Shown here: one piece after another, positions 14,635 through 24,295 of the stretch
Position numbering within the stretch: the first letter of the stretch is position 1
How the letters are laid out: every line of letters starts with the position of its first letter
Source of the DNA: Aminipila sp963524205
Lineage (GTDB): Bacteria; Bacillota; Clostridia; Peptostreptococcales; Anaerovoracaceae
Assembly (NCBI GenBank): GCA_963524205.1
Contig: CAURED010000004.1
Location: forward strand, 170,817-234,816
Reading direction: 5' to 3'
DNA: 64,000 nt
The notes under the pieces: model-generated
The model's input: only the letters and a program-made list of their open reading frames with translations
What the model was told of the DNA's origin: nothing
Database searches by the model: none
Position numbers and translations under genes: made by a program

Positions 14635-15087
14635 TTACTCTAAATCTAACCTCATAACCTCTGGATGGCATTTTGTACCGAATTGGGGACAAGTCAAGCA
14701 ATCAAATACTTTTGGTGCCTCTTCCTTATCAATAGTAACAAATCCTTGTTTTCTAAAAAACTCAGGAGCCCTTGCCACTAAAAAGATTTTCCTTCCCCCT
14801 AAAGCCTTTACTTCAGAAACAGCTTTTTCCAAAATTATTTTACCAATTTTCATCTTCCTGTATTCTGGTTCCACCGCAATACCATCTATAACATATTCAT
14901 CTTTATACTTTGCTAAAGTCAGCCCCGCTGCTAAGTATTCTTCTTCTCCATGAGTTATCTTCCAATTTTTAACAACTCCATCTGGCATTGGATCATCTGG
15001 ATCCACCTCTAATTCATTCTTTATATAAAGTTTTTTTAATGCCTCATAATCTTCAGTTTGAGACATTTTTAATGTCAACCCGTGCAT
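14635..15087 (-). CDS. GNAT family N-acetyltransferase
   Basis: A 150-residue GNAT protein. The acetyl-CoA loop region reads VEPEYRKMKIGKIILEKAV near residue 85, and FFRKQGFVTIDKEE near residue 120 is the usual last strand and helix. The C-terminus has three Cys (CLTCPQFGTKC), which may bind metal. Ribosome site AAGGAGG lies just upstream of the ATG at 15087. It is 26 bp after mnmA on the same strand and may share its transcript. The substrate is unknown. Confidence 0.8.
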   Translation of the reverse strand: MHGLTLKMSQTEDYEALKKLYIKNELEVDPDDPMPDGVVKNWKITHGEEEYLAAGLTLAKYKDEYVIDGIAVEPEYRKMKIGKIILEKAVSEVKALGGRKIFLVARAPEFFRKQGFVTIDKEEAPKVFDCLTCPQFGTKCHPEVMRLDLE

Positions 15088-15112
15088 GTAAACCTCCTTA
15101 TATAGCTCTTTG

Positions 15113-16204
15113 TTACTTATTATAAACCGCTTCTACAATCGTTCCTCCACCAACAACTATATCCTCATCATAAAAGACGGCAGCTTGTCCTGGTGTGATC
15201 GCTCTCTGTTTTTCATCAAACTCAACTTTAATTCTTCCATTTTCTATTGGATAAATCATAGCCCCCACTTCCCTCATTGAATATCTTGCTTTAACCGTTA
15301 CTCTTAAAGGCTTCGTTAGTTCATCTATAGAAATGAGATTGATGTCCTCCACAATCATTCCATCTGCAAAAAGCTCTTCATTGCTCCCTAGCATTACTGT
15401 ATTACTTTCTTTATCCTTTGATAAGACATAAACAGGCTTTCCAAAGGTTTGTCCAAGCCCTTTTCTCTGTCCCACTGTATAATGTATAATACCTTGATGT
15501 CTACCTATTTTATTCCCAGATATATCTAGAAAATCACCTTGTTTGGATTTCACACCCATAACATTTTGTAAGAACCCTGCATAATCTCCGTCTTTAACAA
15601 AACAAATATCCTGACTATCTTTTTTCTTTGCATTCACAAAACCTTCACGCTCTGCTATTGCTCTGATTTCAGTCTTATTCATACTTCCTAATGGAAACAA
15701 TGTTTTAGATAATTCGTCTTGTGTTAAAGTATAAAGAACATAGCTTTGATCCTTTGCCGCATCTGCGCCTTTTTTCAAAAGATATCTGCCTGATTTCGCA
15801 TCCTTTTCTATCTGTGCATAATGCCCTGTAGCAATATAGTCAAATTCTAAAAACATGGCTCTTTCAAGCATTCTGCTAAACTTTATATACCGGTTACAAT
15901 CAATGCAGGGATTGGGAGTCCTGCCCTCTTCATAACTTTTTGCAAACTTTCCTACAACATCCTCTAAAAACCATTCCCCATAATTAAAGACATAGTGTCT
16001 GCAGCCTAGTCTGCTTGCTACACTCCTGGCATCCTGTACATCAGATAAAGAGCAGCATGTCTTTTCCTTATCTTCAATGCCTATATCCTCATTGTCAAAA
16101 AGCTTCAGGGTCGCTCCACTTACCTCATATCCCTGTTGCTGCAATAAATATGCTGATACAGAACTATCCACACCACCACTCATACCTACTAAAACCTTTG
16201 CCAT
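15113..16204 (-). CDS. mnmA: tRNA-specific 2-thiouridylase MnmA
   Basis: A 363-residue enzyme that puts sulfur on C2 of wobble U34 in Lys, Glu and Gln tRNAs, using ATP and a relayed persulfide. The PP-loop GMSGGVDSSVSAYLL is at the N-terminus, the first catalytic Cys lies in GRTPNPCIDCN near residue 100, and the second in DSQDICFVKDG near residue 200. The start at 16204 has AGGAGAG 6 nt upstream. The length is typical. It is followed by the GNAT gene and preceded by the lipid kinase gene. Confidence 0.96.
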   Translation of the reverse strand: MAKVLVGMSGGVDSSVSAYLLQQQGYEVSGATLKLFDNEDIGIEDKEKTCCSLSDVQDARSVASRLGCRHYVFNYGEWFLEDVVGKFAKSYEEGRTPNPCIDCNRYIKFSRMLERAMFLEFDYIATGHYAQIEKDAKSGRYLLKKGADAAKDQSYVLYTLTQDELSKTLFPLGSMNKTEIRAIAEREGFVNAKKKDSQDICFVKDGDYAGFLQNVMGVKSKQGDFLDISGNKIGRHQGIIHYTVGQRKGLGQTFGKPVYVLSKDKESNTVMLGSNEELFADGMIVEDINLISIDELTKPLRVTVKARYSMREVGAMIYPIENGRIKVEFDEKQRAITPGQAAVFYDEDIVVGGGTIVEAVYNK

Positions 16205-16271
16205 AAAAACTCTCCTATTTAAAATGGCAGAGCTATATAAGCCTGCCAATTCTCGTCATTCATTAATATTA

Positions 16272-17204
16272 TTACCAAAAAGGTCCCTTCATATCTTGAT
16301 ATAAAGTTGAAACTCTCAGTTTCTTTGATAATACAGAGAAATGTAATGGGAATTTTTCTCCCTTTTCTCCATCAATATCAGTAGAAACATCTACCGTTGA
16401 TTCTATCACCAAATTATCTGTCTTAAAATAGATTACATTCTTATTATCCTGATGATTCCCCTGTAATATGCTCAAAAGCAACGGACCGAATTCCAATATT
16501 GGCATTTCTTTAAACAGCATGACATCAAGGAGTCCATCGTTAATTTCGGAATGTGGTGAAATCTTCTTAAATCCACCTGCCGATCTTCCATTCATAACAA
16601 GCATAAAGTACATATTTTCCTCACCAGAGAACTCACTACTTGTTAGTTTAACCGGTATAGGTTTAAGATTTGTAACCTCTGTCAGGCCCTTTAGGTAGTA
16701 AGAAAGAATTCCTAAAGTATTTTTTAAATTAGGGTCTGTTTTCTGACTCACATCAACCAGCATACCCATGGCTGCAACATTTATAAAATATTTATTGTTT
16801 ACTTTACCTATATCCGTATGCGTAAATTTACCACCAAGTGCAATGTCCAGCATTTCATTTATCTCATGTGGCAAATCAAAATAATAAGCAAAATCATTAG
16901 CAGTGCCTGCTGGCATAACTGTAAGCGGTAAGTCTATATTATTTCTAAGCATTGCATTAACACAAATATTTATGGTTCCATCTCCACCTGCTGCAATAAC
17001 CTGATTAAACTGACTTTGATCCATAAATTCAAAAACGTTGTCAAGTACGTCCCCGTGAGCCGCCCTGACAGGCACCACTATAAACCCTGCATTTTGAAAC
17101 CTGCTAATAATCAAATCTAAATTATTTTTAAACATTCCATTTCCTGAATGCGGGTTATAAAATAAAAGCACTTTCTTTCTGCTTGCATCACTAATATCGT
17201 TCAT
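16272..17204 (-). CDS. Diacylglycerol/lipid kinase family protein (YegS/DgkB-like)
   Basis: A 310-residue soluble lipid kinase. The N-terminus has FYNPHSGNG, the nucleotide motif AAGGDGTINICVNAML is near residue 75, and PAGTANDFAYYF near residue 100 is the second family motif. SAGGFKKISPHSEINDGLLDVML near residue 210 and a DIDGEKG block near the end complete it. Such enzymes phosphorylate diacylglycerol or related lipids at the membrane. The start at 17204 has GGAGG 5 nt upstream. It stands 20 bp after folC on the same strand. Confidence 0.9.
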   Translation of the reverse strand: MNDISDASRKKVLLFYNPHSGNGMFKNNLDLIISRFQNAGFIVVPVRAAHGDVLDNVFEFMDQSQFNQVIAAGGDGTINICVNAMLRNNIDLPLTVMPAGTANDFAYYFDLPHEINEMLDIALGGKFTHTDIGKVNNKYFINVAAMGMLVDVSQKTDPNLKNTLGILSYYLKGLTEVTNLKPIPVKLTSSEFSGEENMYFMLVMNGRSAGGFKKISPHSEINDGLLDVMLFKEMPILEFGPLLLSILQGNHQDNKNVIYFKTDNLVIESTVDVSTDIDGEKGEKFPLHFSVLSKKLRVSTLYQDMKGPFW

Positions 17205-17224
17205 TTTAACCTCCAAGCTTATTC

Positions 17225-18535
17225 CTATTTATTATCTTTGTTGTCTAATTTTAATATACCCCTAATTTGTCCAATTAAGTAAAGTGATCCTGCAAACATG
17301 ACAGCATCAAACTCACTCTTATGATCCAAAGCATATTTACAAGCCTCAACTGCATTATCAAAAGTGACGCACTTTTTGCCTCTTTCCTGTAATGCTTTGG
17401 TTAACTCTGCTGCAGCCCATTTCCTAGGATTATCAGGCTCTGTCGCAACAAAATCATCTGCAATTTGTGTAAAGCTGTCGAGAATTTTTTTAGTATCCTT
17501 ATCACCAAGCATTCCAGTAACTAAAAGTACCTTTTTCCCTTGTAATAGTTCTTCTTTTGTTCTTGCTAAAGCTGCCGCACCGTCCTCATTGTGTGCTCCA
17601 TCTATTATAACATATGGTTCAGTATTCATAATCTCAAATCTTCCAATTTGTTTTGCCTTTTTTAATCCCGCATATAGACGGCTTCTTTCTACTTTAATGA
17701 TTTCAGCTTTTCTAAGCAATTCTAAAGTAACCAAAGCCGTTAAAACATTCTGTACCTGATGTTTGCCTACCATTCCTATTTCGACTTCGGAATAATCTGT
17801 ACCATAAATATTTGTATCAAATTTATATCCTTCTATAGCTTTATCTGTAATAGCATACTTAATTTTTCTGACGTCATGTAATACACAGTTTTTTTCATAA
17901 GCCTTCCTCGCAATAACTTTAGCAGCTTCAGGCTTATCTACATTTATGATAGCAGGTACGCCTTCTTTTAGTATACCCGCTTTTTCTGCAGCAATTTCCT
18001 CTATAGTATTCCCTAATCTATCCATATGATCAAAAGAAATTGAAGTTATTACACAAGCTAAAGGTTTTTCTATAATATTCGTAGAATCGCCCGTTCCACC
18101 CAGTCCAACTTCAAGCACTACAAAATCCGCTTTCTTCATATTAAAATATACAAAAGCTACAGCTGTTATCACTTCAAACTCTGTCGGTGAATCAAATCCT
18201 TGTGAAAGCATGATGTCTATCTTTTCAAGCACCATATTGGTACATTTCTCAAGGTCTTCATCTGAAATCAACTGATGGTCAAATTCTATTCGTTCATTAA
18301 ATACCTCAAGGAATGGGGAAGTAAACAGACCAACTTTATATCCGTTTTCCTGCAAGGCTTCATATATATATTTACAGACAGACCCTTTACCATTCGTACC
18401 TGCCACATGAATATATTTTAAATTCTTTTCTGGATTTCCCAAAAGATTCATTAGCGTAACCATTCTCTCAAGTCCAAGTCTGCTGCCAAAGCGTTCAAAT
18501 TCTTTAAATTTCTCAACTGTATTCTCTTTGTTCAT
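17225..18535 (-). CDS. folC: Folylpolyglutamate synthase / dihydrofolate synthase FolC
   Basis: A 436-residue ligase that adds glutamate to folates. The P-loop VAGTNGKGSVCKYI lies near residue 45, the family motif SPFLEVFNERI near residue 75, and ITSISFDHMDRLGNTIEEIAAEKAGILK near residues 165-190 binds ATP and the carbamylated lysine region. IDGAHNEDG near residue 305 is the C-domain signature. The start at 18535 is preferred because GGGAG is 5 nt upstream; an in-frame ATG further up (18574) sits inside a hairpin. It is downstream of valS in a leftward unit, as in many Firmicutes. Confidence 0.93.
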   Translation of the reverse strand: MNKENTVEKFKEFERFGSRLGLERMVTLMNLLGNPEKNLKYIHVAGTNGKGSVCKYIYEALQENGYKVGLFTSPFLEVFNERIEFDHQLISDEDLEKCTNMVLEKIDIMLSQGFDSPTEFEVITAVAFVYFNMKKADFVVLEVGLGGTGDSTNIIEKPLACVITSISFDHMDRLGNTIEEIAAEKAGILKEGVPAIINVDKPEAAKVIARKAYEKNCVLHDVRKIKYAITDKAIEGYKFDTNIYGTDYSEVEIGMVGKHQVQNVLTALVTLELLRKAEIIKVERSRLYAGLKKAKQIGRFEIMNTEPYVIIDGAHNEDGAAALARTKEELLQGKKVLLVTGMLGDKDTKKILDSFTQIADDFVATEPDNPRKWAAAELTKALQERGKKCVTFDNAVEACKYALDHKSEFDAVMFAGSLYLIGQIRGILKLDNKDNK

Positions 18536-18560
18536 CGATTCTCCCATTACAATCACAATA

Positions 18561-18589
18561 CCCCCAATAAGCATAAAACCTAATGGGGG
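18561..18589 (-). other. Stem-loop between valS and folC
   Basis: CCCCCAATAAG and CTAATGGGGG form a strong stem with one mismatch. There is no T run behind it on the minus strand, so it is not a normal terminator. It may be an mRNA processing or stability element in the valS-folC message. Confidence 0.45.
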
Positions 18590-18615
18590 TGTAAATTTTC
18601 AATTTGTATTCTATT

Positions 18616-21330
18616 TTACAGCTTTTTTTCAACAAGTGCAAGTCTTGCCGTTACTTTTACCAGCATATCTTCGTACTTAGCCTGTTTTTCCTTTTCTTCG
18701 TTAATAACTTTTTCTGGTGCTTTTGCCACAAAGCCCTGATTTGAAAGTTTTCCGGCTACCCTTTTCACTTCGCCTTCAAGTCTTGCCTTTTCTTTGGTAA
18801 GCCTTTCAAATTCTGCCTTATAGTCCAGTAAGTCATCCAGTGGGATAAACAGCTCCACAGCACCTACTACAGCTGACATAACTTCTTCTGGAACTTCTGA
18901 TTTGTTTTCAGTAAAGTTAATCTCTGTAATGTTAGCAAGCGCCATAATATATCTTTCTCCTGCCTTGATATATTCTAAATCCTTACCTGCTGATACAATG
19001 ATAGCTCTAAGCTTTCTGCCTGGTGCAGCTTCAGCCTCTGCTCTGATATTTCTTATAGCTCTAATGGTTTCCATAGCCATATCTAGTTTCTTTACTTCTT
19101 CTTCAAAAGTAAGCATTGCATCATATACAGGCCAGTTTTCTTTAATCAAGAAAGATTCAGGATTTCCTGCTGCTTTAGCCTTTGAAACTTCCCTATCTGT
19201 CTTAGGCAGGAAGCTCCATATTTCTTCTGTAATGAAAGGCATAAATGGGTGAAGAAGCTTTAGCATGTCTTTTAAAGCTCTCACTAGTACATATCTGGCA
19301 ACTTTCTTGTCCTCTTCATCCTCACCGTAAAGTCTACCCTTTACCAGTTCAATATACCAGTCACAATATTCATTCCAGATCACTTCATAAACCCGCTGTC
19401 CTGCCAATGACAAATCAAATTTATCCATAGCATTTGTAACATACTGGACTGCATCATTTATTCTTGCAATAATCCACTTATCTTCATCCTTCATTGCAAT
19501 TTTTTCTAATCCTTCACTCTCACAAGCCATTTCCTTAAAGTTACCATCTTCATCCTGAAGATTCATTATAACAAATCTGGAGGCGTTCCAAAGCTTATTA
19601 GCGAAGTTTCTTGAAGATTCAAGCTTATCTTCCTTAAATCTCATATCATTACCTGGTGTAATGCCCGTCATAAGCATAAACCGAAGAGCATCCGTACCAC
19701 ACTGATCAATTATTTCAAGCGGATCGATACCATTACCAAGAGATTTACTCATCTTACGTCCTTCCGCGTCTCTTACAAGACCGTGGACATAAACATATTT
19801 AAATGGTGATTCCCCAGTTATTTCCAGTGCAGAGAATACCATTCTTACTACCCAGAAGAAAATGATATCATAACCTGTAACCAATACATCTGTTGGATAG
19901 AAGTAATCCAGCTCAGGAGTCTTTTCAGGCCATCCAAGAGTTGAGAAAGGCCACAATGCTGAAGAGAACCATGTATCCAGTACGTCTTCATCCTGTTTAA
20001 CCTTTGTACTTCCACACTTTGAACACTTATCTGGTGCTGTTCTTGCAACTATCATTTCTCCACACTCTTCACAGTAGTAAGCTGGGATTCGATGTCCCCA
20101 CCATAGCTGTCTTGAAATACACCAGTCTCTTATATTTTCTAACCAGTGAAGGTAAATCTTTTCAAATCTTTCAGGTACATGTTCCAGTTTGCCGTTCTTT
20201 GCCACTTCAATAGCAGGCTTTGCCAGTTCCTCCATCTTTACAAACCATTGATCTGAAAGCATTGGTTCTATAACCGTATGGCATCTGTAACACTCTCCAG
20301 AAGGAATAACCTTTTCTTCTGTTTTTACTAGGAATCCAGCAGCTTCAAGGTCAGCAACCCAAGCCTTTCTGCATTCAAAACGATCCATACCTGCATATTT
20401 ACCTGCAAGCTCATTCATTGTTGCATCTGTATTAATACATGAAGGTCTTTCTAAGTTATGTCTTTCACCGACTTCAAAGTCATTCGGGTCATGAGCAGGA
20501 GTAATCTTAACAGCACCAGTACCTTTTTCTGGGTCTGGATACATATCAGCAATAATCTGAATTTCTTTACCTACCATTGGAAGAATTACTTTCTTGCCAA
20601 TCATCTCCTTATATCTTTCGTCATCTGGATGTACTGCTATAGCTTCATCAGCAAACATGGTTTCAGGTCTTGATGTAGCAACTACAATTCCTTCTCCGCC
20701 ATCAGCAGCAGGATATCTGAAATACCAGTACTTACCATTTTTATCCTCATGTTCAACTTCTGCATCTGAAAGGGAAGTTCCACATTCAGGACACCAGTTT
20801 ATCAGTCTATTTCCTTTATAAATAAGTCCTTTTTCATACAGTCTGATGAACATTTCATTGACAGCCTTATTACAGCCTTCATCCATAGTGAAACGTTCTC
20901 TTTCCCAGTCGCAAGAATCTCCAAGCTTACGACACTGCTTAGTGATTCTTCCACCGTATTCTTCTTTCCATTCCCATGCGCGCTTTAAAAATTCTTCTCT
21001 TCCTAGATCTTCTTTTTCCTTACCTTCTTCTTTTCTGATTTTATCAACAACCTTTACTTCAGTTGCAATACTTGCGTGGTCTGAGCCTGGAAGCCACAAA
21101 GCACTGTAACCCTGCATTCTCTTCCATCTTGTAAGTACGTCCTGAAGTGTCTGGTCTAAGGCATGTCCCATATGAAGCTGCCCTGTAATGTTTGGCGGTG
21201 GCATTACAATTGTAAAAGGTTTCTTATCCTTATCTATTTCTGCTCGAAATGCACCTTTCGCTTCCCATTCTGCATATATTCTGTCTTCAAAATCTTTAGG
21301 ATTATAAGTTTTTGCTAAGTTTTTCTCCAT
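18616..21330 (-). CDS. valS: Valyl-tRNA synthetase
   Basis: A 904-residue class I synthetase that charges tRNA-Val. The HIGH-type motif is in PPPNITGQLHMGHAL near residue 45 and KMSKS in GRKMSKSLGNGIDP near residue 540. The editing domain lies between (ATSRPETMFADEAIAVHP), and zinc-knuckle Cys pairs (CPECGT, CEECGE, CSKCGS) are visible. The last 70 residues form the coiled coil typical of ValRS. The gene is preceded by a T-box leader, so expression should rise when tRNA-Val is uncharged. Confidence 0.98.
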   Translation of the reverse strand: MEKNLAKTYNPKDFEDRIYAEWEAKGAFRAEIDKDKKPFTIVMPPPNITGQLHMGHALDQTLQDVLTRWKRMQGYSALWLPGSDHASIATEVKVVDKIRKEEGKEKEDLGREEFLKRAWEWKEEYGGRITKQCRKLGDSCDWERERFTMDEGCNKAVNEMFIRLYEKGLIYKGNRLINWCPECGTSLSDAEVEHEDKNGKYWYFRYPAADGGEGIVVATSRPETMFADEAIAVHPDDERYKEMIGKKVILPMVGKEIQIIADMYPDPEKGTGAVKITPAHDPNDFEVGERHNLERPSCINTDATMNELAGKYAGMDRFECRKAWVADLEAAGFLVKTEEKVIPSGECYRCHTVIEPMLSDQWFVKMEELAKPAIEVAKNGKLEHVPERFEKIYLHWLENIRDWCISRQLWWGHRIPAYYCEECGEMIVARTAPDKCSKCGSTKVKQDEDVLDTWFSSALWPFSTLGWPEKTPELDYFYPTDVLVTGYDIIFFWVVRMVFSALEITGESPFKYVYVHGLVRDAEGRKMSKSLGNGIDPLEIIDQCGTDALRFMLMTGITPGNDMRFKEDKLESSRNFANKLWNASRFVIMNLQDEDGNFKEMACESEGLEKIAMKDEDKWIIARINDAVQYVTNAMDKFDLSLAGQRVYEVIWNEYCDWYIELVKGRLYGEDEEDKKVARYVLVRALKDMLKLLHPFMPFITEEIWSFLPKTDREVSKAKAAGNPESFLIKENWPVYDAMLTFEEEVKKLDMAMETIRAIRNIRAEAEAAPGRKLRAIIVSAGKDLEYIKAGERYIMALANITEINFTENKSEVPEEVMSAVVGAVELFIPLDDLLDYKAEFERLTKEKARLEGEVKRVAGKLSNQGFVAKAPEKVINEEKEKQAKYEDMLVKVTARLALVEKKL

Positions 21331-21408
21331 TTGTATTTACTCCTTTTTTCTTTTATTTCATACTTTGAAATTATGGCATTTTTTAATACATGTCATAAAA
21401 AACGTAAT

Positions 21409-21800
21409 AAAAAACCGCCCTTCGGGCAATCTCTTGCCAAAGGACGGATAGAATTCCGCGGTACCACCTTTGTTCCACATAGCTTTAAGCCTGTGGCACT
21501 CATTTAGTATCAAACTATGTTTTTTGCTTTGTTATCTTTTTTAAGTGAAAATTTTCTCTTAAATAATAATTAAACAAAATGTTAGACGATGAAAATCTAT
21601 AAATCATAGATTTATGATTTTCTAGCCTAACTTCTGTCAGCAGTTCTAAAGAACTGGACAGAAGGTTAAAAGCAACCTTCGAAATACGCTTTCTTTGAAA
21701 CCTTACAGCCTATGGATTTCATTCTCTGATGCAAAAGATAAAACTAATTATCTCTGCTAAGTGCGAACCTTTCCTACTCCTCTTTATCATAGTTTTCATA
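21409..21800 (-). promoter_or_regulatory. T-box leader of valS
   Basis: On the minus strand the T-box sequence AGGTGGTACCGCG is at 21457-21469, where the UGGN part pairs with uncharged tRNA. The intrinsic terminator GGGCGG/CCGTCC with its T run is at 21409-21447. Stem I starts near 21795 with GAGGAGTAGG, and long pairing arms follow. A sigma-A promoter (TTGACA, 16 bp, TAAACT) lies at 21869-21896. The valine specificity is inferred from the gene; I did not fix the specifier codon by folding. Confidence 0.92.
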
Positions 21801-21868
21801 TTTAATTTTCTGTTTAGCTTAGTTTTACCTATAGCATATACTATCAAAACTAACCCATAATATACAAT

Positions 21869-21896
21869 AGTTTATATCATAATAGATAAATGTCAA
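21869..21896 (-). promoter_or_regulatory. Sigma-A promoter of the valS T-box transcript
   Basis: Minus strand: TTGACA, 16-bp spacer, TAAACT. The transcript would begin near 21862, about 65 nt before stem I of the T-box. Confidence 0.65.
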
Positions 21897-21931
21897 GCAC
21901 TAAATTACTCCACCGCTTATAAATTGGCATT

Positions 21932-22729
21932 CTAGAGCCATTTAATATCTTGCTTTTTTATTCTCTCTGGGATTGTATCGTACTGCTCTACCTTATGGTC
22001 TGGATAGCCCAGCATTAATGCCCCAACGAAGCTATTTCCTTCAGGCAAATCAAACAATTCTTTTAATTCTGGAATTGAATTGGATAGCCTTGTTAAATAT
22101 CCAGCCCAGCAACTTCCAATCCCTTTAGACTGCAATATAAGTTCCGCAGTATAAAGTTTTAATGTAGTATCTCCAATAGGATTTATTGAATGATTGGGAG
22201 CATAAGCAAGAAGCAATGTAGGAGCATTACCCATTATGGGATTATTACCCTCCTGATACTCTTTAACTATCATGTCTAACTCATGATGCTTTTCTGCAAA
22301 TGACAAAATTATTTTCATTATTTTATCAATTGTTTCTTTTTTGTCTACAATTACATACTTTGTTGGATGCTCATTTTTAGCACTAGGTGCCCAGCATGCA
22401 ATCTTAAGCGCATGTTCAAGACTCTCTCTATTCACTGGCTCTGCTTTAAAATGTCTGTAAGACCTTCTTTTCATAAGGTGTGCTTCTAACAAATCTGGAA
22501 ATTCCTTTGTAAGTTCTGGGAATTCATCTTTTACTATAGCATTCTTTCCATCGTAAGTTACTGCTTCAACAGGACAAATCACAGCGCAATGCATACATTT
22601 CAAACAAACTTTATCCGAATTTAATCTAGGTTTTCCCTCTATATATTCTATAACATTGAAAGGACATACCTGTCTACACTTAAAGCATCCTATACATTTC
22701 TCTTTAATAAATTCTATATTTTTATTCAT
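21932..22729 (-). CDS. Ferredoxin-nitroreductase fusion protein
   Basis: A 265-residue protein with two parts. Residues 1-60 carry two 4Fe-4S motifs (CIGCFKCRQVCP and CLKCMHCAVICP). Residues 75-265 form an FMN-binding nitroreductase domain (MKRRSYRHFK, CWAPSAKNEHP, GIGSCWAGYL). Electrons could pass from the clusters to FMN. It is the last gene of the tetrapyrrole operon, 11 bp after cobA/hemD. The domain lacks obvious BluB-type features, so a role in lower-ligand synthesis is not supported. The substrate is unknown. Confidence 0.87.
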   Translation of the reverse strand: MNKNIEFIKEKCIGCFKCRQVCPFNVIEYIEGKPRLNSDKVCLKCMHCAVICPVEAVTYDGKNAIVKDEFPELTKEFPDLLEAHLMKRRSYRHFKAEPVNRESLEHALKIACWAPSAKNEHPTKYVIVDKKETIDKIMKIILSFAEKHHELDMIVKEYQEGNNPIMGNAPTLLLAYAPNHSINPIGDTTLKLYTAELILQSKGIGSCWAGYLTRLSNSIPELKELFDLPEGNSFVGALMLGYPDHKVEQYDTIPERIKKQDIKWL

Positions 22730-22740
22730 GTTTTTTCCTC

Positions 22741-24294
22741 TTACTTATTTAATTCTAAGAAGCACTCTACCATACTATCAATTGTAGCTTCCTTAGCGGT
22801 AAAAATCTGCATCCCATTCTTTTCTGCCTCTTCTGCTGTTTTTTCGCCTATGCATACAGCTTTCACTGCCGAAAAATCAGATAATCCAGATAGTGCCACA
22901 AAACCTCTTACTGTAGATGCGCTGGTAAATGCAACATAATCCACTTCTTCTGAAGCAAAATCTATTAATTCCTCATGGGATACTTCTGTCTTTTGATTTT
23001 CTGTATCCTCTGCCTCAAAAGTATCGTAAACAGCTATATCTGCAAATTTAATAAATGCTTCCTCCAGAGGTTTAATCACTTCATCTGTACCAATTTTTGC
23101 TCTAGGAATTAAAATCTCAGGGTCTTTTCCAATTTTAGAACCCCATTCCACAGATTCTCTGGCAATTAATTCTCCTAAGTCTTTACCGCTATAAACGGAT
23201 GGCATCAATTCAACCAGAATGCCCATTTTTTCTATTGCTCCCTTCGTTGCAGAACCAATAGCAGCAAATTTAATACTTCCTAAGTCCCTTATATCTTTTT
23301 TCATTTCACGAAGCTTATTGAAAAAGACTGTAACCCCAGCAGGACTTGTAAATGCAACGTAATCAAATCTGCGTATATCATTAATAGCCTCTTCAAGAGG
23401 TTTATTATCTTCAATTTCTTTTGTTTCAATAGTAGGCATAATCACTATTTCAGCTCCAAGCATGGAAAGTTTATCTGCTAGCGATGAGTTTCGATCCTTT
23501 GGTCTCGTAACAGCTATCTTTAAACCGCCAAGTAATCGATCCTCTGCCCAGTGGAACTCTTTTTCTAATGCGCACACTTTGCCTACAACGATAATAGCTG
23601 GAGTCTGAATGCCAGCCTTCTCTGCATCACTAGATAAATTGGTAACATCTGAAACAACTCTTCTCTGATGTGCCGTTGTTCCTCTCTCCAGTACTGCCGC
23701 AGGCATATCCGGTTCTATTCCAGCTTTTAAAAGGCCTTGACAAATCTTTGGCATAGCAGCAATACCCATTAAGAATACAAAAGTGCCTCCCAGCTTTACA
23801 AGGGCATCATAATCAATATCCGCTTCTTCCTTTTTCTTTGTATGTCCCGTAATAATGTGAAGGGAAGATACAAAATCTCTATGAGTAACAGGTATCCCAT
23901 TGTATGCTGGTACTGAAACCGCTGAAGTAATACCAGGAACGATTTCAAATGGAACCCCATTCTCACAAAGTAATTCCAGTTCTTCACCACCACGTCCAAA
24001 TACAAACGGGTCTCCACCCTTTAGTCTTACTACTCTTTTGCCTTTTAATGCCTCTCTCAAAAGGATTTTATTAATTTCATGCTGTGGAACTGAATGGTTT
24101 CCTGATACTTTACCTACAAAAATTAGTTCTGCCTGCTTCGGAATCATTGATAAAATCCCCTGACCTACTAACTTATCATAAACAACAACTTCAGCCTGAT
24201 CTAAAACCTTTTTACCTTTAAGCGTAAAAAGTCCTGCATCTCCAGGTCCTGCTCCTACCAGCCACACTTTTCCTTTTTTATTATTTTCATCCAT
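22741..24294 (-). CDS. cobA/hemD: Uroporphyrinogen-III C-methyltransferase / uroporphyrinogen-III synthase fusion
   Basis: A 517-residue bifunctional enzyme. Residues 1-245 are SUMT (CobA): WLVGAGPGDAGLFTLKG, LKGGDPFVFGRGGEE and the SAM-binding PGITSAV are visible. Residues 260-517 are HemD, with FTSPAGVTVFFNKL and VAFTSASTVRGF. HemD closes hydroxymethylbilane to uroporphyrinogen III, and CobA methylates it twice to precorrin-2. This fusion is common in Clostridia. The ATG at 24294 has AAAGGATGG upstream and nearly touches the hemC stop (24296), so the two genes are translationally coupled. Confidence 0.95.
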   Translation of the reverse strand: MDENNKKGKVWLVGAGPGDAGLFTLKGKKVLDQAEVVVYDKLVGQGILSMIPKQAELIFVGKVSGNHSVPQHEINKILLREALKGKRVVRLKGGDPFVFGRGGEELELLCENGVPFEIVPGITSAVSVPAYNGIPVTHRDFVSSLHIITGHTKKKEEADIDYDALVKLGGTFVFLMGIAAMPKICQGLLKAGIEPDMPAAVLERGTTAHQRRVVSDVTNLSSDAEKAGIQTPAIIVVGKVCALEKEFHWAEDRLLGGLKIAVTRPKDRNSSLADKLSMLGAEIVIMPTIETKEIEDNKPLEEAINDIRRFDYVAFTSPAGVTVFFNKLREMKKDIRDLGSIKFAAIGSATKGAIEKMGILVELMPSVYSGKDLGELIARESVEWGSKIGKDPEILIPRAKIGTDEVIKPLEEAFIKFADIAVYDTFEAEDTENQKTEVSHEELIDFASEEVDYVAFTSASTVRGFVALSGLSDFSAVKAVCIGEKTAEEAEKNGMQIFTAKEATIDSMVECFLELNK

Positions 24295-24295
24295 T

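Noticed and set aside
18561..18589. Strong GC-rich hairpin between valS and folC as terminator
   Set aside because: The stem has one mismatch and no T run follows on the transcribed strand, so it is listed as a stem-loop only.
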